From Aminipila sp963524205 (lineage in GTDB: Bacteria > Bacillota > Clostridia > Peptostreptococcales > Anaerovoracaceae): a stretch of DNA of 64,000 bases. The notes beneath the pieces are model-generated. The model worked only from the letters and a program-made list of their open reading frames with translations, was not told the DNA's origin and did not search any database. Numbering within the stretch: position 1 is the stretch's first letter; each line of letters starts with the position of its first letter. The stretch is from contig CAURED010000004.1 of NCBI GenBank assembly GCA_963524205.1, positions 170,817-234,816 on the forward strand, given 5' to 3'. The translations under genes and the position numbers were made by a program. This document shows, piece after piece, positions 50,798 through 59,008 of this stretch.

Positions 50798-51139
50798 TCA
50801 GCAAGCAATAATTTCTTTAATTTTAACTTCTCTTCCGCATAATAATTCCCAATGATTGCTTCCGCACTTTGGGCATTTTTTACTGCTTTCAAGAATATTA
50901 AAAACTTTGTTACACTGTTTGCAAATTCCATTCCCCGGAAGCATTTCAATTTCCAGTTTTGTATACTGCAATAATGTCCCATCAATTGCAGCAGGATAAC
51001 AATCTTGAACATATCTGGGAACCACCGGAGCTAACTCTCCAATCTGTAGGATTAAAGTATCAATCCGCGTTACTCCGTTTTTTTGAGCAAAATTTTCAAC
51101 AGTCTTCACAATTTCAATTAAAATACCAAGTTCATGCAT
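50798..51139 (-). CDS. hypA: Hydrogenase/nickel maturation factor HypA-like
   Basis: A 113-residue nickel metallochaperone. The N-terminal nickel ligand MHE is present and the zinc site has two CxxC pairs (CKQCNKVF near residue 74 and CPKCGSN near residue 90). IDTLILQIGELAPVVPRYVQDCY near residue 25 is the family core. HypA hands nickel to [NiFe]-hydrogenase or urease, but neither is in this window. It lies 33 bp after the large oxidoreductase gene. Confidence 0.9.
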   Translation of the reverse strand: MHELGILIEIVKTVENFAQKNGVTRIDTLILQIGELAPVVPRYVQDCYPAAIDGTLLQYTKLEIEMLPGNGICKQCNKVFNILESSKKCPKCGSNHWELLCGREVKIKEIIAC

Positions 51140-51172
51140 ATCTAATCACCCATTATAATTTAATGGCTATAA

Positions 51173-53869
51173 CTATTTATAATTATTATTGTTTAATCCT
51201 AAAAGCTTTTTAGCCCTTTTTAATGCAATCCTTCCCTTTCTCTTTAACATGTGTTTTACAACAATTGGCTTCAAGTCTTGGAATGCTGCACCCTCTCCAT
51301 CATATTTTCTAAAAAGTGTAATCGCTTCAAATTTGCATCTTGTTGTACAAACTCCACAGCCTACACATAAGAATTCGTCTACAATGGTTGCACCACAGCT
51401 TAAGCAGCGTTCGGTTTCTTTTTTTACCTGTTCTTCAGTAAAAGTTCCACGTAAATCCCTAAATGTGTCTTTTGACTTTGCTTCTATAACAGGATTTGCC
51501 TTTTGTCTAGGTATATAGTCATATCCGCTAAAATCCACATTTTCTTTATCCAGGGATTTAAAATTTCTTTTGCTTCTTCCAATAGTTAAGCTCTGACCTG
51601 GATGAACAAATCGATGTATTGATATCGCCCCCTGCTTACCGCTTGCAATTGCATCAATAGCAAATTTAGGGCCTGTAACTGCATCTCCACCTGCAAATAT
51701 ATCCGGCTCACCCGTCTGAAAAGTAAAAGGATCGACCTTTATTGTATTATTGGGATTTAATTCAATATTGGAACCTTTAATTAAACCACCCCACTGGATA
51801 GATTGCCCCACCGAAAGAAGTACATGATCTACTTCAACAAAAATTGTTTTATTTTTATCATAGGCTGGGTTAAATCTTCTCTTTTCATCAAATACAGAAA
51901 CACACCTTTCGAATCCAACTCCACGAACTCGGTCATTCTCTGTAACAATGTATTTTGGTCCCCATGAATTATTTATTAAAATATCTTCTCTCAATGTTTC
52001 TTCAATCTCTTCTCCCAGCGCAGGCATTTGTTCACGGCTCTCAAGGCAAAACATGCTAACTTTTGATTTTGCCACTCTTGCTGCAACTCTTGCAACATCA
52101 ATAGCGACATTACCTCCTCCGATTACAACTACCTTTCCCGGCAGTTCAACTTTTTGGCCTAAATTTATATCCCGTAAAAAATCAACTCCCGCAACAACAC
52201 CTTTTACCTCTTCTCCTTCTATTCCTAGTTTTCTCCCACTCTGAGCTCCTATTGCCAGATAAAAAGCTTCAAATCCACGTTTACGCAATTCATTAAGACT
52301 TATATCCTTACCAACTTCAATACCTGTCTTAAACTCTACATTTAATTCTTTTAAAACATCTATTTCTGCATTAACTACATCTTTTTCTAATCTGAAAGAT
52401 GGAATCCCAAGTGTCAGCATTCCTCCAAGGGCCTCTTGTTTTTCAAATACGGTTACATGATAGCCATCCAATGCTAAAAAATACGCGCAAGATAACCCTG
52501 CCGGCCCTGCACCGATAACAGCGATTTTATTTCCATAATTATGACGTACTTTTGGTATGTATCGTTTGTCTAGATTTAAATCCTGCTCTGCGATAAATTT
52601 TTTTATGTCATCTATAGCAATGGGATTATCAAGATCACCTCTGGTACAAGCAGCTTCACATTTTCTTGGGCAAATCCGCCCACACACTGCAGGAAATGGA
52701 TTTTCATTCTTTATTAACTCTAATGCCTCTGTATACCTCCCCTGGGAAGCAAGCTTTATATACCCTGGGATTGCAATATGAGCAGGACATTCTGTCTTAC
52801 AAGGGGCTGTTCCGGTGTTTACAACTTCCTGCCGATTGTATCGATAATCCGGATTCCAATGTTCAGAACCCCACTCTGTATCACATGGCAACTCCGTTCT
52901 TTTTGGTTCTTCAATAGGTATCTTACTGCAAATTTTTTGACCTAATCTTAAAGCATTCACTTGACAGCCTACGACACATTCTCCACAGCCCACACACTTT
53001 GTTTTGTCAACATGAGAAACATAATTTGAACGTACCATGTCTGGATTTAAAAACATTTCTGCTGTTCTTAATGATAAACAAGAGCATCCGCAACAATTAC
53101 AAATTGCATGTGTTTTACCTGAACCATCCGTATTTGGAATTTGATGAACCAGCCCATTCTCTTCTGCTTTTCTGATAACCTCAAACGCCTCTTCTCTTGA
53201 TATTTTTCTGCCTCTTCCTGTACGAATATAATATTCAGCAGCATGCCCCATCTGAATACACATGTCTTCTTTTAGGTGCCCGCACCCTTCGCCCATAATC
53301 TCTCTTACAGTACGGCAGGAACAATCAGAGACGGAAAAAATATCATTTTCATTAAGATACTTTGATACCTCCTCATAGGATGCCCTTCTGGATTCACCAT
53401 CAATGGCTTTTTCTATAGGAATAACCCGCATCAGCCCTATTCCAACCGGAAAATTTCCAGCAGTAGCCGGTCCTCTTGCTCTTCCATATTCTTCAAATGC
53501 TTCAGCAATTTGAGGATACTTTCTCACATTTTCCTTATTATTTGCCATCATTTCCATAATCCCCGGAACCCAAGTATCATGCCAATATTTGTCAACTCCA
53601 TCAATTACATTAACAAAGCAAACTCCATCCACAGCCAGTTTCCACAAAACTTCTGCTGTTTCAGCCGTTGATTTACCACATTTTACTCCGATTTCTTCCG
53701 CACTCATTGGTTTACGAAACTCCAAGTGTAGTGCAATTTCAGCCATTTCGTCCGTAACTACAGGCTCCAGAATTTTATACTCTGGATCGTTTACTGTAAT
53801 GCCATTTTTTGAGCCCATTTTTTTTCTACTGATTTTATTGGCAAGTTGTAACACCTTTTCTTTTGCCAT
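51173..53869 (-). CDS. Large Fe-S/FAD NAD(P)-dependent oxidoreductase (GltD-like core)
   Basis: An 898-residue multidomain enzyme. Residues 1-270 form an N-terminal region with Cys clusters (SDCSCRTV, ICNCCGCSC). A 4Fe-4S motif CVGCGECVVGCQ lies near residue 297, and a GltD-type N-terminal domain (APCKTECPAHIAIPGY, CGRICPRKCEAACTRG) near 355-410. FAD binds at AVIGAGPAGLSCAYFLA near 450 and NAD(P) at VVIGGGNVAIDVARVAA near 582. A second Fe-S motif CVGCGVCTTRCKFEAI ends the protein near residue 845. It could move electrons between NAD(P)H and a low-potential partner. Flanked by hypB and hypA; substrate unknown. Confidence 0.85.
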   Translation of the reverse strand: MAKEKVLQLANKISRKKMGSKNGITVNDPEYKILEPVVTDEMAEIALHLEFRKPMSAEEIGVKCGKSTAETAEVLWKLAVDGVCFVNVIDGVDKYWHDTWVPGIMEMMANNKENVRKYPQIAEAFEEYGRARGPATAGNFPVGIGLMRVIPIEKAIDGESRRASYEEVSKYLNENDIFSVSDCSCRTVREIMGEGCGHLKEDMCIQMGHAAEYYIRTGRGRKISREEAFEVIRKAEENGLVHQIPNTDGSGKTHAICNCCGCSCLSLRTAEMFLNPDMVRSNYVSHVDKTKCVGCGECVVGCQVNALRLGQKICSKIPIEEPKRTELPCDTEWGSEHWNPDYRYNRQEVVNTGTAPCKTECPAHIAIPGYIKLASQGRYTEALELIKNENPFPAVCGRICPRKCEAACTRGDLDNPIAIDDIKKFIAEQDLNLDKRYIPKVRHNYGNKIAVIGAGPAGLSCAYFLALDGYHVTVFEKQEALGGMLTLGIPSFRLEKDVVNAEIDVLKELNVEFKTGIEVGKDISLNELRKRGFEAFYLAIGAQSGRKLGIEGEEVKGVVAGVDFLRDINLGQKVELPGKVVVIGGGNVAIDVARVAARVAKSKVSMFCLESREQMPALGEEIEETLREDILINNSWGPKYIVTENDRVRGVGFERCVSVFDEKRRFNPAYDKNKTIFVEVDHVLLSVGQSIQWGGLIKGSNIELNPNNTIKVDPFTFQTGEPDIFAGGDAVTGPKFAIDAIASGKQGAISIHRFVHPGQSLTIGRSKRNFKSLDKENVDFSGYDYIPRQKANPVIEAKSKDTFRDLRGTFTEEQVKKETERCLSCGATIVDEFLCVGCGVCTTRCKFEAITLFRKYDGEGAAFQDLKPIVVKHMLKRKGRIALKRAKKLLGLNNNNYK

Positions 53870-53898
53870 TTGGTTCCCTCCTGATTTTAATTACAGTA

Positions 53899-54570
53899 TT
53901 ACTTTACGTTCCATTTTTTTACTTCCCTTTGAATCCATTGCAGCCATTCTTCCATACCTTCGCCAGTTTTGGCGGATATTGGAATAACCTTAATAGATGG
54001 ATTTAATTTTTCAGCACATTTTTTTACCTTATCTATATTAAAATCAAAATAGTCCATTGCATCTATTTTGTTAATAAGCAAAACATCGACAACGGAAAAC
54101 ATTAAAGGATATTTCAAAGGTTTGTCATCCCCCTCTGGCACACTTAAAATCATAGCATTTCTGCAAGCGCCAGTATCAAACTCTGCTGGACAGACTAGGT
54201 TGCCTACATTTTCTAATATAGCAAAATCAATATCTCCCGTATTTAGTTCTGCCATCCCTTGCTTTGTCATACCCGCATCAAGATGACACATACCCCCTGT
54301 ATGTAATTGAATCACCCTCACTCCTGTTTCAGCAACTGCACATGCATCTACATCAGAGTCAATATCTGCTTCCAAAACTCCAATTTTCATTTCATTTTTT
54401 AAAGCCTCTATTGTTCGTAATACAGTAGTCGTTTTTCCCGAACCTGGTGATGACATTAAATTCAACAAAAATGTTTTTTCTTTCTTTAACTGTCCTCTAA
54501 GCAGCTCTGCTTGCTTATCATTGTTTTCAAAAACACTTTGTTTGATTTCAAGAACTTTAAATGTACTCAT
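53899..54570 (-). CDS. hypB: Hydrogenase/nickel incorporation GTPase HypB-like
   Basis: A 223-residue GTPase. The P-loop SSPGSGKTTTVL lies near residue 41, EADIDSDVDA near residue 70, the metal-binding Cys/His region LHTGGMCHLDA near residue 92, and NKIDAMDYF near residue 168 is the G4 motif. It lacks the His-rich or CxxCGC N-terminal nickel store seen in some HypB. It is the first gene of the operon, with a sigma-A promoter and palindrome upstream. Confidence 0.92.
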   Translation of the reverse strand: MSTFKVLEIKQSVFENNDKQAELLRGQLKKEKTFLLNLMSSPGSGKTTTVLRTIEALKNEMKIGVLEADIDSDVDACAVAETGVRVIQLHTGGMCHLDAGMTKQGMAELNTGDIDFAILENVGNLVCPAEFDTGACRNAMILSVPEGDDKPLKYPLMFSVVDVLLINKIDAMDYFDFNIDKVKKCAEKLNPSIKVIPISAKTGEGMEEWLQWIQREVKKWNVK

Positions 54571-54681
54571 AGCATGTTTCCCTCCCTATATCTGCATACT
54601 ATAACAAGCTTAGGTAAAAAATTATTAATTCTGGTCTTACATATTAAGGTATAACAATTACAGCTATATTTAATTATTATT

Positions 54682-54705
54682 AAAACATAACACATGTTAT
54701 GTTTT
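54682..54705. promoter_or_regulatory. Palindromic operator in front of hypB
   Basis: Perfect 11-bp arms AAAACATAACA and TGTTATGTTTT flank a CA centre. It lies just downstream of the -10 box, at about +8 to +31. A related half-site, GTGTTATG on the minus strand, overlaps the -10. The size and position fit a TetR-type operator; the tetR gene at 49058 is the likely owner (inference). Confidence 0.7.
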
Positions 54706-54712
54706 TTTATTT

Positions 54713-54741
54713 ATCATAACACGTACTTAATTTTTTGTCTA
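54713..54741 (-). promoter_or_regulatory. Sigma-A promoter of the hypB operon
   Basis: Minus strand: TAGACA, 17-bp spacer, TATGAT. The 306-bp gap 54571-54876 holds this promoter, the palindrome and the terminator of the ABC-F gene, and nothing else that I can support. Confidence 0.65.
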
Positions 54742-54822
54742 TGATACTTCAAAAAATTCTAAAAATTTAAAAAATAACTTTCTTGCTTTAACTGTCCCAC
54801 CATCTTATTTTTTCATTAAACG

Positions 54823-54858
54823 AAAAAAACGGGTGAAAATCCTAAAGATTTTCACCCG
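54823..54858 (-). terminator. Terminator after the ABC-F gene
   Basis: Minus strand CGGGTGAAAATC pairs with GATTTTCACCCG and is followed by TTTTTTT. Confidence 0.92.
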
Positions 54859-54876
54859 CCTTATATTATTCATATA

Positions 54877-56469
54877 CTATTTTCCAAACTGCTCTATAAA
54901 TTCATCGTAAGTACATACTTTGTCAATTATACTTCCATCTTCCTGAATTTCAATTATTCTATTTGCAATGGTCTGAATAAACTCATGGTCATGAGATGCA
55001 AATAACAAATTACCCTTAAAATCAATCAAGCCATTATTAAGTGCTGTAATAGATTCAAGGTCTAAATGATTTGTAGGCTGGTCAAGAACTAAGATATTTG
55101 ATCCAAATAACATCATTCTTGAAAGCATACAACGAACCTTTTCTCCCCCAGATAAAACCTTTACCGGTTTGTATACATCATCTCCAGAGAAAAGCATTCT
55201 TCCTAAGAAACCCCTAAGGAATGTCTCTGTAGTTTCTATAGTAAACTGTCCTAACCATTTGATAATTCCTAAATCACACTCATTGAAAAATTCACCATTT
55301 TCCCTTGGGAAATATGACTGAGAAGTACTTACACCCCACTTAAATGTACCTTCATCTGGTTCCATTTCTTCCATTAATATCTTAAACAAAGTAGTATTGG
55401 CGATTTCATTTTCACCTACAAAAGCAATTTTATCCCCTTTATTTAACCTAAAAGAAACATTATCAAGAACTTTTATACCATCAATTGTCTTTGAGATACC
55501 TTCTACTGTTAAAAGTTCCTTACCTGCTTCCCTATCCATCTGGAATCCAACATAAGGATATCTTCTTGATGAGGAAGGCATTTCATCAACGGTTAATTTT
55601 TCAATCAGTTTTCTTCTTGATGTAGCCTGTTTTGACTTAGATTTATTAGCAGAGAATCTTTGAATGAAGCCCTGTAATTCTTTAATCTTATCTTCATTTT
55701 TCTTGTTCTGATCCTTAAGCATTCGCTGTACTAGCTGTGATGATTCATACCAGAATTCATAGTTACCTACATACATCTTGATTTTACCATAATCTACATC
55801 AACGATATTAGTACATACAGTATTTAAGAAATGTCTGTCATGGGATACAACAAGCATGGTTCCTGTATAATCCAAAAGGAAATCTTCAAGCCAGTTAATA
55901 GCTACGATATCAAGTCCGTTTGTAGGCTCGTCCAATAGGATAATTTCAGGTTTTCCAAATAAAGCCTGTGCTAACAATACCTTAACCTTTTCTTTTTCAG
56001 TAAGAGCACTCATTTCATTATAAAGAATATCCACAGAAAGTCCTAATCCTTGAATTAATTTTCCTGCATCCGATTCAGCTTCCCATCCATCAAGTTCTGC
56101 AAATTCCCCTTCCAGTTCCGAAGCCTTAATTCCATCTTCATCTGTGAAATCTTCTTTTGCATAAAGAGCGTCCTTTTCCTGCATAATCTGGTAAAGTCGG
56201 GGATTTCCCTGAATAATAGTATCAAGTACATTAAATTCATCAAAAGCAAAGTGATCCTGCTTAAGTACTGACATTCTCATACCCTTACCAATAGTAACAC
56301 TTCCTGTTGTAGGGTCTAAATCACCTGATAAGATTCTTAAAAAAGTAGACTTACCTGCTCCGTTTGCACCAATAATACCATAACAGTTTCCCGGGTTAAA
56401 CTTTAAATCTACATCTTTAAAAAGTGTAGTTCCGCTAAAATTCATACTTACATTTGTAACATTTATCAT
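54877..56469 (-). CDS. ABC-F family ATPase (YkpA/YbiT-like)
   Basis: A 530-residue protein with two ABC domains and no membrane segment. The first domain has Walker A GANGAGKST near residue 37 and Walker B IILLDEPTNGLD near 180, but the signature reads SALTEKEKVKV instead of LSGGEK. A linker of Lys-rich helices (residues 245-300) follows. The second domain has GENEIANTTLF where Walker A should be, so its Lys is missing, an intact LSGGEKVR near 440 and LVLDQPTNHLD near 462. Such proteins act on the ribosome. The odd motifs may be normal in this subfamily. Confidence 0.9.
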   Translation of the reverse strand: MINVTNVSMNFSGTTLFKDVDLKFNPGNCYGIIGANGAGKSTFLRILSGDLDPTTGSVTIGKGMRMSVLKQDHFAFDEFNVLDTIIQGNPRLYQIMQEKDALYAKEDFTDEDGIKASELEGEFAELDGWEAESDAGKLIQGLGLSVDILYNEMSALTEKEKVKVLLAQALFGKPEIILLDEPTNGLDIVAINWLEDFLLDYTGTMLVVSHDRHFLNTVCTNIVDVDYGKIKMYVGNYEFWYESSQLVQRMLKDQNKKNEDKIKELQGFIQRFSANKSKSKQATSRRKLIEKLTVDEMPSSSRRYPYVGFQMDREAGKELLTVEGISKTIDGIKVLDNVSFRLNKGDKIAFVGENEIANTTLFKILMEEMEPDEGTFKWGVSTSQSYFPRENGEFFNECDLGIIKWLGQFTIETTETFLRGFLGRMLFSGDDVYKPVKVLSGGEKVRCMLSRMMLFGSNILVLDQPTNHLDLESITALNNGLIDFKGNLLFASHDHEFIQTIANRIIEIQEDGSIIDKVCTYDEFIEQFGK

Positions 56470-56570
56470 ATTTTAATTGTACCTCCATTTTGACTGATTA
56501 AAGAATGTATACCTTTAATTCTTTTGTTCATTTATTCATTGCATCTATCTTAAAAATATTTATACACAAT

Positions 56571-56601
56571 AATTAAGAGCTACCAAATGTAGCTCTTAAT
56601 T
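56571..56601. other. Perfect 13-bp inverted repeat between CotF-like and ABC-F genes
   Basis: AATTAAGAGCTAC and GTAGCTCTTAATT around a 5-nt loop. There is only a weak T tract, so it is a poor terminator for the CotF-like gene; it may instead be a weak one or a binding site. Confidence 0.5.
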
Positions 56602-56716
56602 ATATTACGTCATATAACCATACCTTTATATTATACTATCTCAGCCTTTAAATTTCAATACCATTATGATATTTTTGTTGATTTTCTAGGTTGTTATGAA
56701 TTTTAATGAAATTCAA

Positions 56717-57190
56717 TTAACTATACATACCATTTTGTGACATATAATCATAAAGCTTTTTCCCATGTTCTTGTTCTTCCTTCTGTATATGGTTTAAAGT
56801 ATTTCTTGCATTTTCATCTTTAAACTCAAATATACAAGTATTGTACGTTGACGATACATGTTTTTCTGTTCCTAATGCATCAGTGCAAAGATATTCGTCA
56901 TTCTTTCTTTGATCTTGTCCAAATGATTGCTGCTGGGTTAGATTTTGCTGTGAATTTACTTGAAAGTCAGGTTTTTGATTGCTTCCCATAGTCATACTCG
57001 GAACTGTTCCATTCAACATCTGAGTAATTGTATCATAGTGATTCTGTTCTGTTTGTCCAATGCTTGAAAATATGTTTTTCAGCTGTCCGTCACAAGCCTG
57101 TGATGCATACTTATTATATTTGTCAATGCAAAGTTTTTCCTCCGACTTTAAATCATTTAACAGCATGGTCTCCTTTTCAGTTAATATCAT
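56717..57190 (-). CDS. Spore coat protein, CotF-like (ferritin-like helical fold)
   Basis: A 157-residue protein. Two helical blocks (ILTEKETMLLNDLKSEEKLCIDKYNKYA and CIFEFKDENARNTLNHIQKEEQEHGKKLYDYM) flank a Gln/Asn-rich middle (residues 75-95). The pattern of a helix pair with EExC and an EEQEHG ending is typical of CotF-type coat proteins in Bacilli and Clostridia. It lies close to spoVS. No metal-binding diiron site is convincing. Confidence 0.8.
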   Translation of the reverse strand: MILTEKETMLLNDLKSEEKLCIDKYNKYASQACDGQLKNIFSSIGQTEQNHYDTITQMLNGTVPSMTMGSNQKPDFQVNSQQNLTQQQSFGQDQRKNDEYLCTDALGTEKHVSSTYNTCIFEFKDENARNTLNHIQKEEQEHGKKLYDYMSQNGMYS

Positions 57191-57298
57191 ACTTAAGCTC
57201 CTCTCTCAATAACTTTAACTTTTATTCATAATACTTTTAAGTATTTTGCCTTAATCTACTAAAATTATTCTTTTTTTCCATGATATTTTTATAGAAAG

Positions 57299-57338
57299 TA
57301 AAACACCCTTAGGTTTTAAAACCTAAGGGTGTTTTATT
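57299..57338. terminator. Terminator after spoVS
   Basis: AACACCCTTAGGTTTT pairs with AAAACCTAAGGGTGTT, with A/T runs at both ends. It follows the spoVS stop by 10 bp on the minus strand. Confidence 0.92.
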
Positions 57339-57348
57339 ATGTAACCTT

Positions 57349-57609
57349 CTACCGAGGTTCAATAATTAACTTAATAGCAGTTCGCTCCTCACCATCGATT
57401 AGTATATCTGTGAATGCTGGCACACAAATCAAGTCTACGCCTCCTGGTGCTACAAACCCTCTGGCGATTGCAACAGCCTTTACTGCCTGATTTAAAGCTC
57501 CAGCCCCTATGGCCTGTATCTCCGCATCTCCTTTTTCCCTTAACACACCTGCAAGTGCTCCTGCTACTGAATTGGGATTTGACTTTGCTGACACTTTTAA
57601 AACTTCCAT
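57349..57609 (-). CDS. spoVS: Stage V sporulation protein S
   Basis: An 86-residue Alba-like protein, almost invariant in spore formers: VLKVSAKSNPNSVAGALAGVLRE, AIGAGALNQAVKAVAIARGFV and a C-terminal AFTDILIDGEERTAIKL. It acts in control of spore coat and cortex formation. AGGAGG precedes the ATG. It is transcribed alone. Confidence 0.97.
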   Translation of the reverse strand: MEVLKVSAKSNPNSVAGALAGVLREKGDAEIQAIGAGALNQAVKAVAIARGFVAPGGVDLICVPAFTDILIDGEERTAIKLIIEPR

Positions 57610-57757
57610 TACTTGTATCCTCCTAAATAATAAATGTATACCCCTTTTGTTTGGGCTAAGCTATTGTTTATGTTTTTATTATATAGGCAATAAAAACCAA
57701 TTTATATATAAAACGAACGTCAAAATATATTTTTTTATAGTTTTTTGCGACGAAGTC

Positions 57758-57786
57758 TTGCATATTACGACAAATTTAGGTATAAT
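57758..57786 (+). promoter_or_regulatory. Promoter of the candidate small RNA
   Basis: TTGCAT, 17-bp spacer, TATAAT. The overlapping GCATA ... TATAATA also resembles a forespore (sigma-F/G) promoter apart from one base, so control by either class is possible. Confidence 0.65.
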
Positions 57787-57792
57787 AACACC

Positions 57793-57884
57793 GTGGTTAT
57801 CCCCCTGATAACCTCATTAATCTCTAATCCCAATACCCCTTTTGAACAAAATAGACTGCACCCCTGCGGTCTATTTTGTTTTTT
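57793..57884 (+). ncRNA. Candidate small RNA with C-rich loops
   Basis: The predicted RNA of about 92 nt lies between spoVS and the exonuclease gene. It has a hairpin GGTTATC-CCCCT-GATAACC, a single-stranded middle with CCC and CCCC runs, and a terminator hairpin (12-bp arms AACAAAATAGAC / GTCTATTTTGTT, inner GCA-CCCC-TGC) followed by T. No start codon with a ribosome site leads an ORF here. C-rich loops are typical of Gram-positive trans-acting RNAs that pair with Shine-Dalgarno sequences. It may belong to a known sporulation RNA family; I could not check. Confidence 0.65.
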
Positions 57885-57910
57885 GTAAAAGAAAATCCAT
57901 GAATTTGTGC

Positions 57911-57970
57911 TATAATGAACCTTAACGGACTCACAGAGATAAACCGAGTAAACCTTGGAAGACTCACAGA
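57911..57970 (+). repeat. Extended -10 promoter and two 20-bp direct repeats in the leader of the exonuclease gene
   Basis: TGCTATAAT (57908-57916) is an extended -10 element. It is followed by two repeats of AACCTT(n4)GACTCACAGA at 57918-57937 and 57951-57970, matching at 16 of 20 positions. They lie in the 5' leader, 12 bp before the start codon, and could bind a protein or small RNA. Confidence 0.5.
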
Positions 57971-57982
57971 AAAACATTTGGG

Positions 57983-59008
57983 ATGGTGATTACAACGTAC
58001 ATAATAGAGAATGATTATATAGATAATAAATATATAAAATATCAGTCACGTCTTTTAGATTTTTATATAGGTAATGTAAAAAATAAAAAAATTGGAGTTT
58101 TGGATATTGAAACTACAGGACTTTCACCTCATAATAGCCAGTTTATTCTTGGTGGACTTCTTCAGTATACGGATGCAGGTGTCACCATAAAGCAATACTT
58201 TGCTGAAAGCTTAGAAGAAGAGAAACATGCACTGGTTGCTTTTCTTGAGGATATACGTACTTTAGATATAGTTATTACATACAATGGCAAACACTTCGAT
58301 ATAAAGTATTTAAAATCAAGAATGAGCGAGTTAGGTATATTAAGAGATTACCAATTTCCATTTAATTTAGATTTATATCTTATTTTAAACGGACATTCTA
58401 CCTTGAGAAAATTATTACCAAATTTAAAGCAAAAAACTGTTGAAAACTTTATGGGTCTCTGGTCTACAAGAACGGATGAAATTTCAGGGGCTGAAAGTGT
58501 ACAAATGTACAAACAGTTTTTGGCTACTCAGAGTAGCGAACTGCGCCACTTAATAATGCTTCACAACAGCGATGACGTATTACAGCTTTCACAATTGCTT
58601 CCTGTTTTAGAGAAGTCGGATATCCATAAAGCTTTTTTTAACTTAGGTTTTCCCATAGGAAACTTACATATTACTAAAATTTCTTTCGACTCTAAAGAGA
58701 TTAAGGTTTGTGGCTATCAAAGAAATCCTCTATCCTATTCTGCGTATGGCCTTGACGATTGTCCTTGTTTTTTAGATTTTGATAGATTCTCTGAAGAATT
58801 TTACATAAATCTGCCCATAATAAGAAAGTGTGGGTTAGTTATCGTTGATACGAAAGCCTTTTTAAAAGATTTTTCTGAGTTAAAAAAATATGAAACCTTT
58901 GATAATGGTTTTATTGTGTTAAAACAAGGTAATAATGTAAATTATATGGAGACTAACCACTTTATAAAAATATTAATAGAACGGATTTTAGAGGTGATAC
59001 CATCATGA
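57983..59008 (+). CDS. Ribonuclease H-like exonuclease domain protein (YprB-like)
   Basis: A 341-residue protein. The DnaQ-type first motif VLDIETTGLSPHNSQFILGGLLQY lies near residue 40, ITYNGKHFDIKYLKSRM near residue 94 is the second, and HLIMLHNSDDVLQLSQL near residue 189 the third, as in RNase_H_2/YprB proteins. The N- and C-terminal parts are not recognised. The start is uncertain because no strong ribosome site precedes the ATG at 57983; GTG at 57986 is the alternative. It overlaps the next gene by 4 bp. Confidence 0.82.
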   Translation: MVITTYIIENDYIDNKYIKYQSRLLDFYIGNVKNKKIGVLDIETTGLSPHNSQFILGGLLQYTDAGVTIKQYFAESLEEEKHALVAFLEDIRTLDIVITYNGKHFDIKYLKSRMSELGILRDYQFPFNLDLYLILNGHSTLRKLLPNLKQKTVENFMGLWSTRTDEISGAESVQMYKQFLATQSSELRHLIMLHNSDDVLQLSQLLPVLEKSDIHKAFFNLGFPIGNLHITKISFDSKEIKVCGYQRNPLSYSAYGLDDCPCFLDFDRFSEEFYINLPIIRKCGLVIVDTKAFLKDFSELKKYETFDNGFIVLKQGNNVNYMETNHFIKILIERILEVIPS

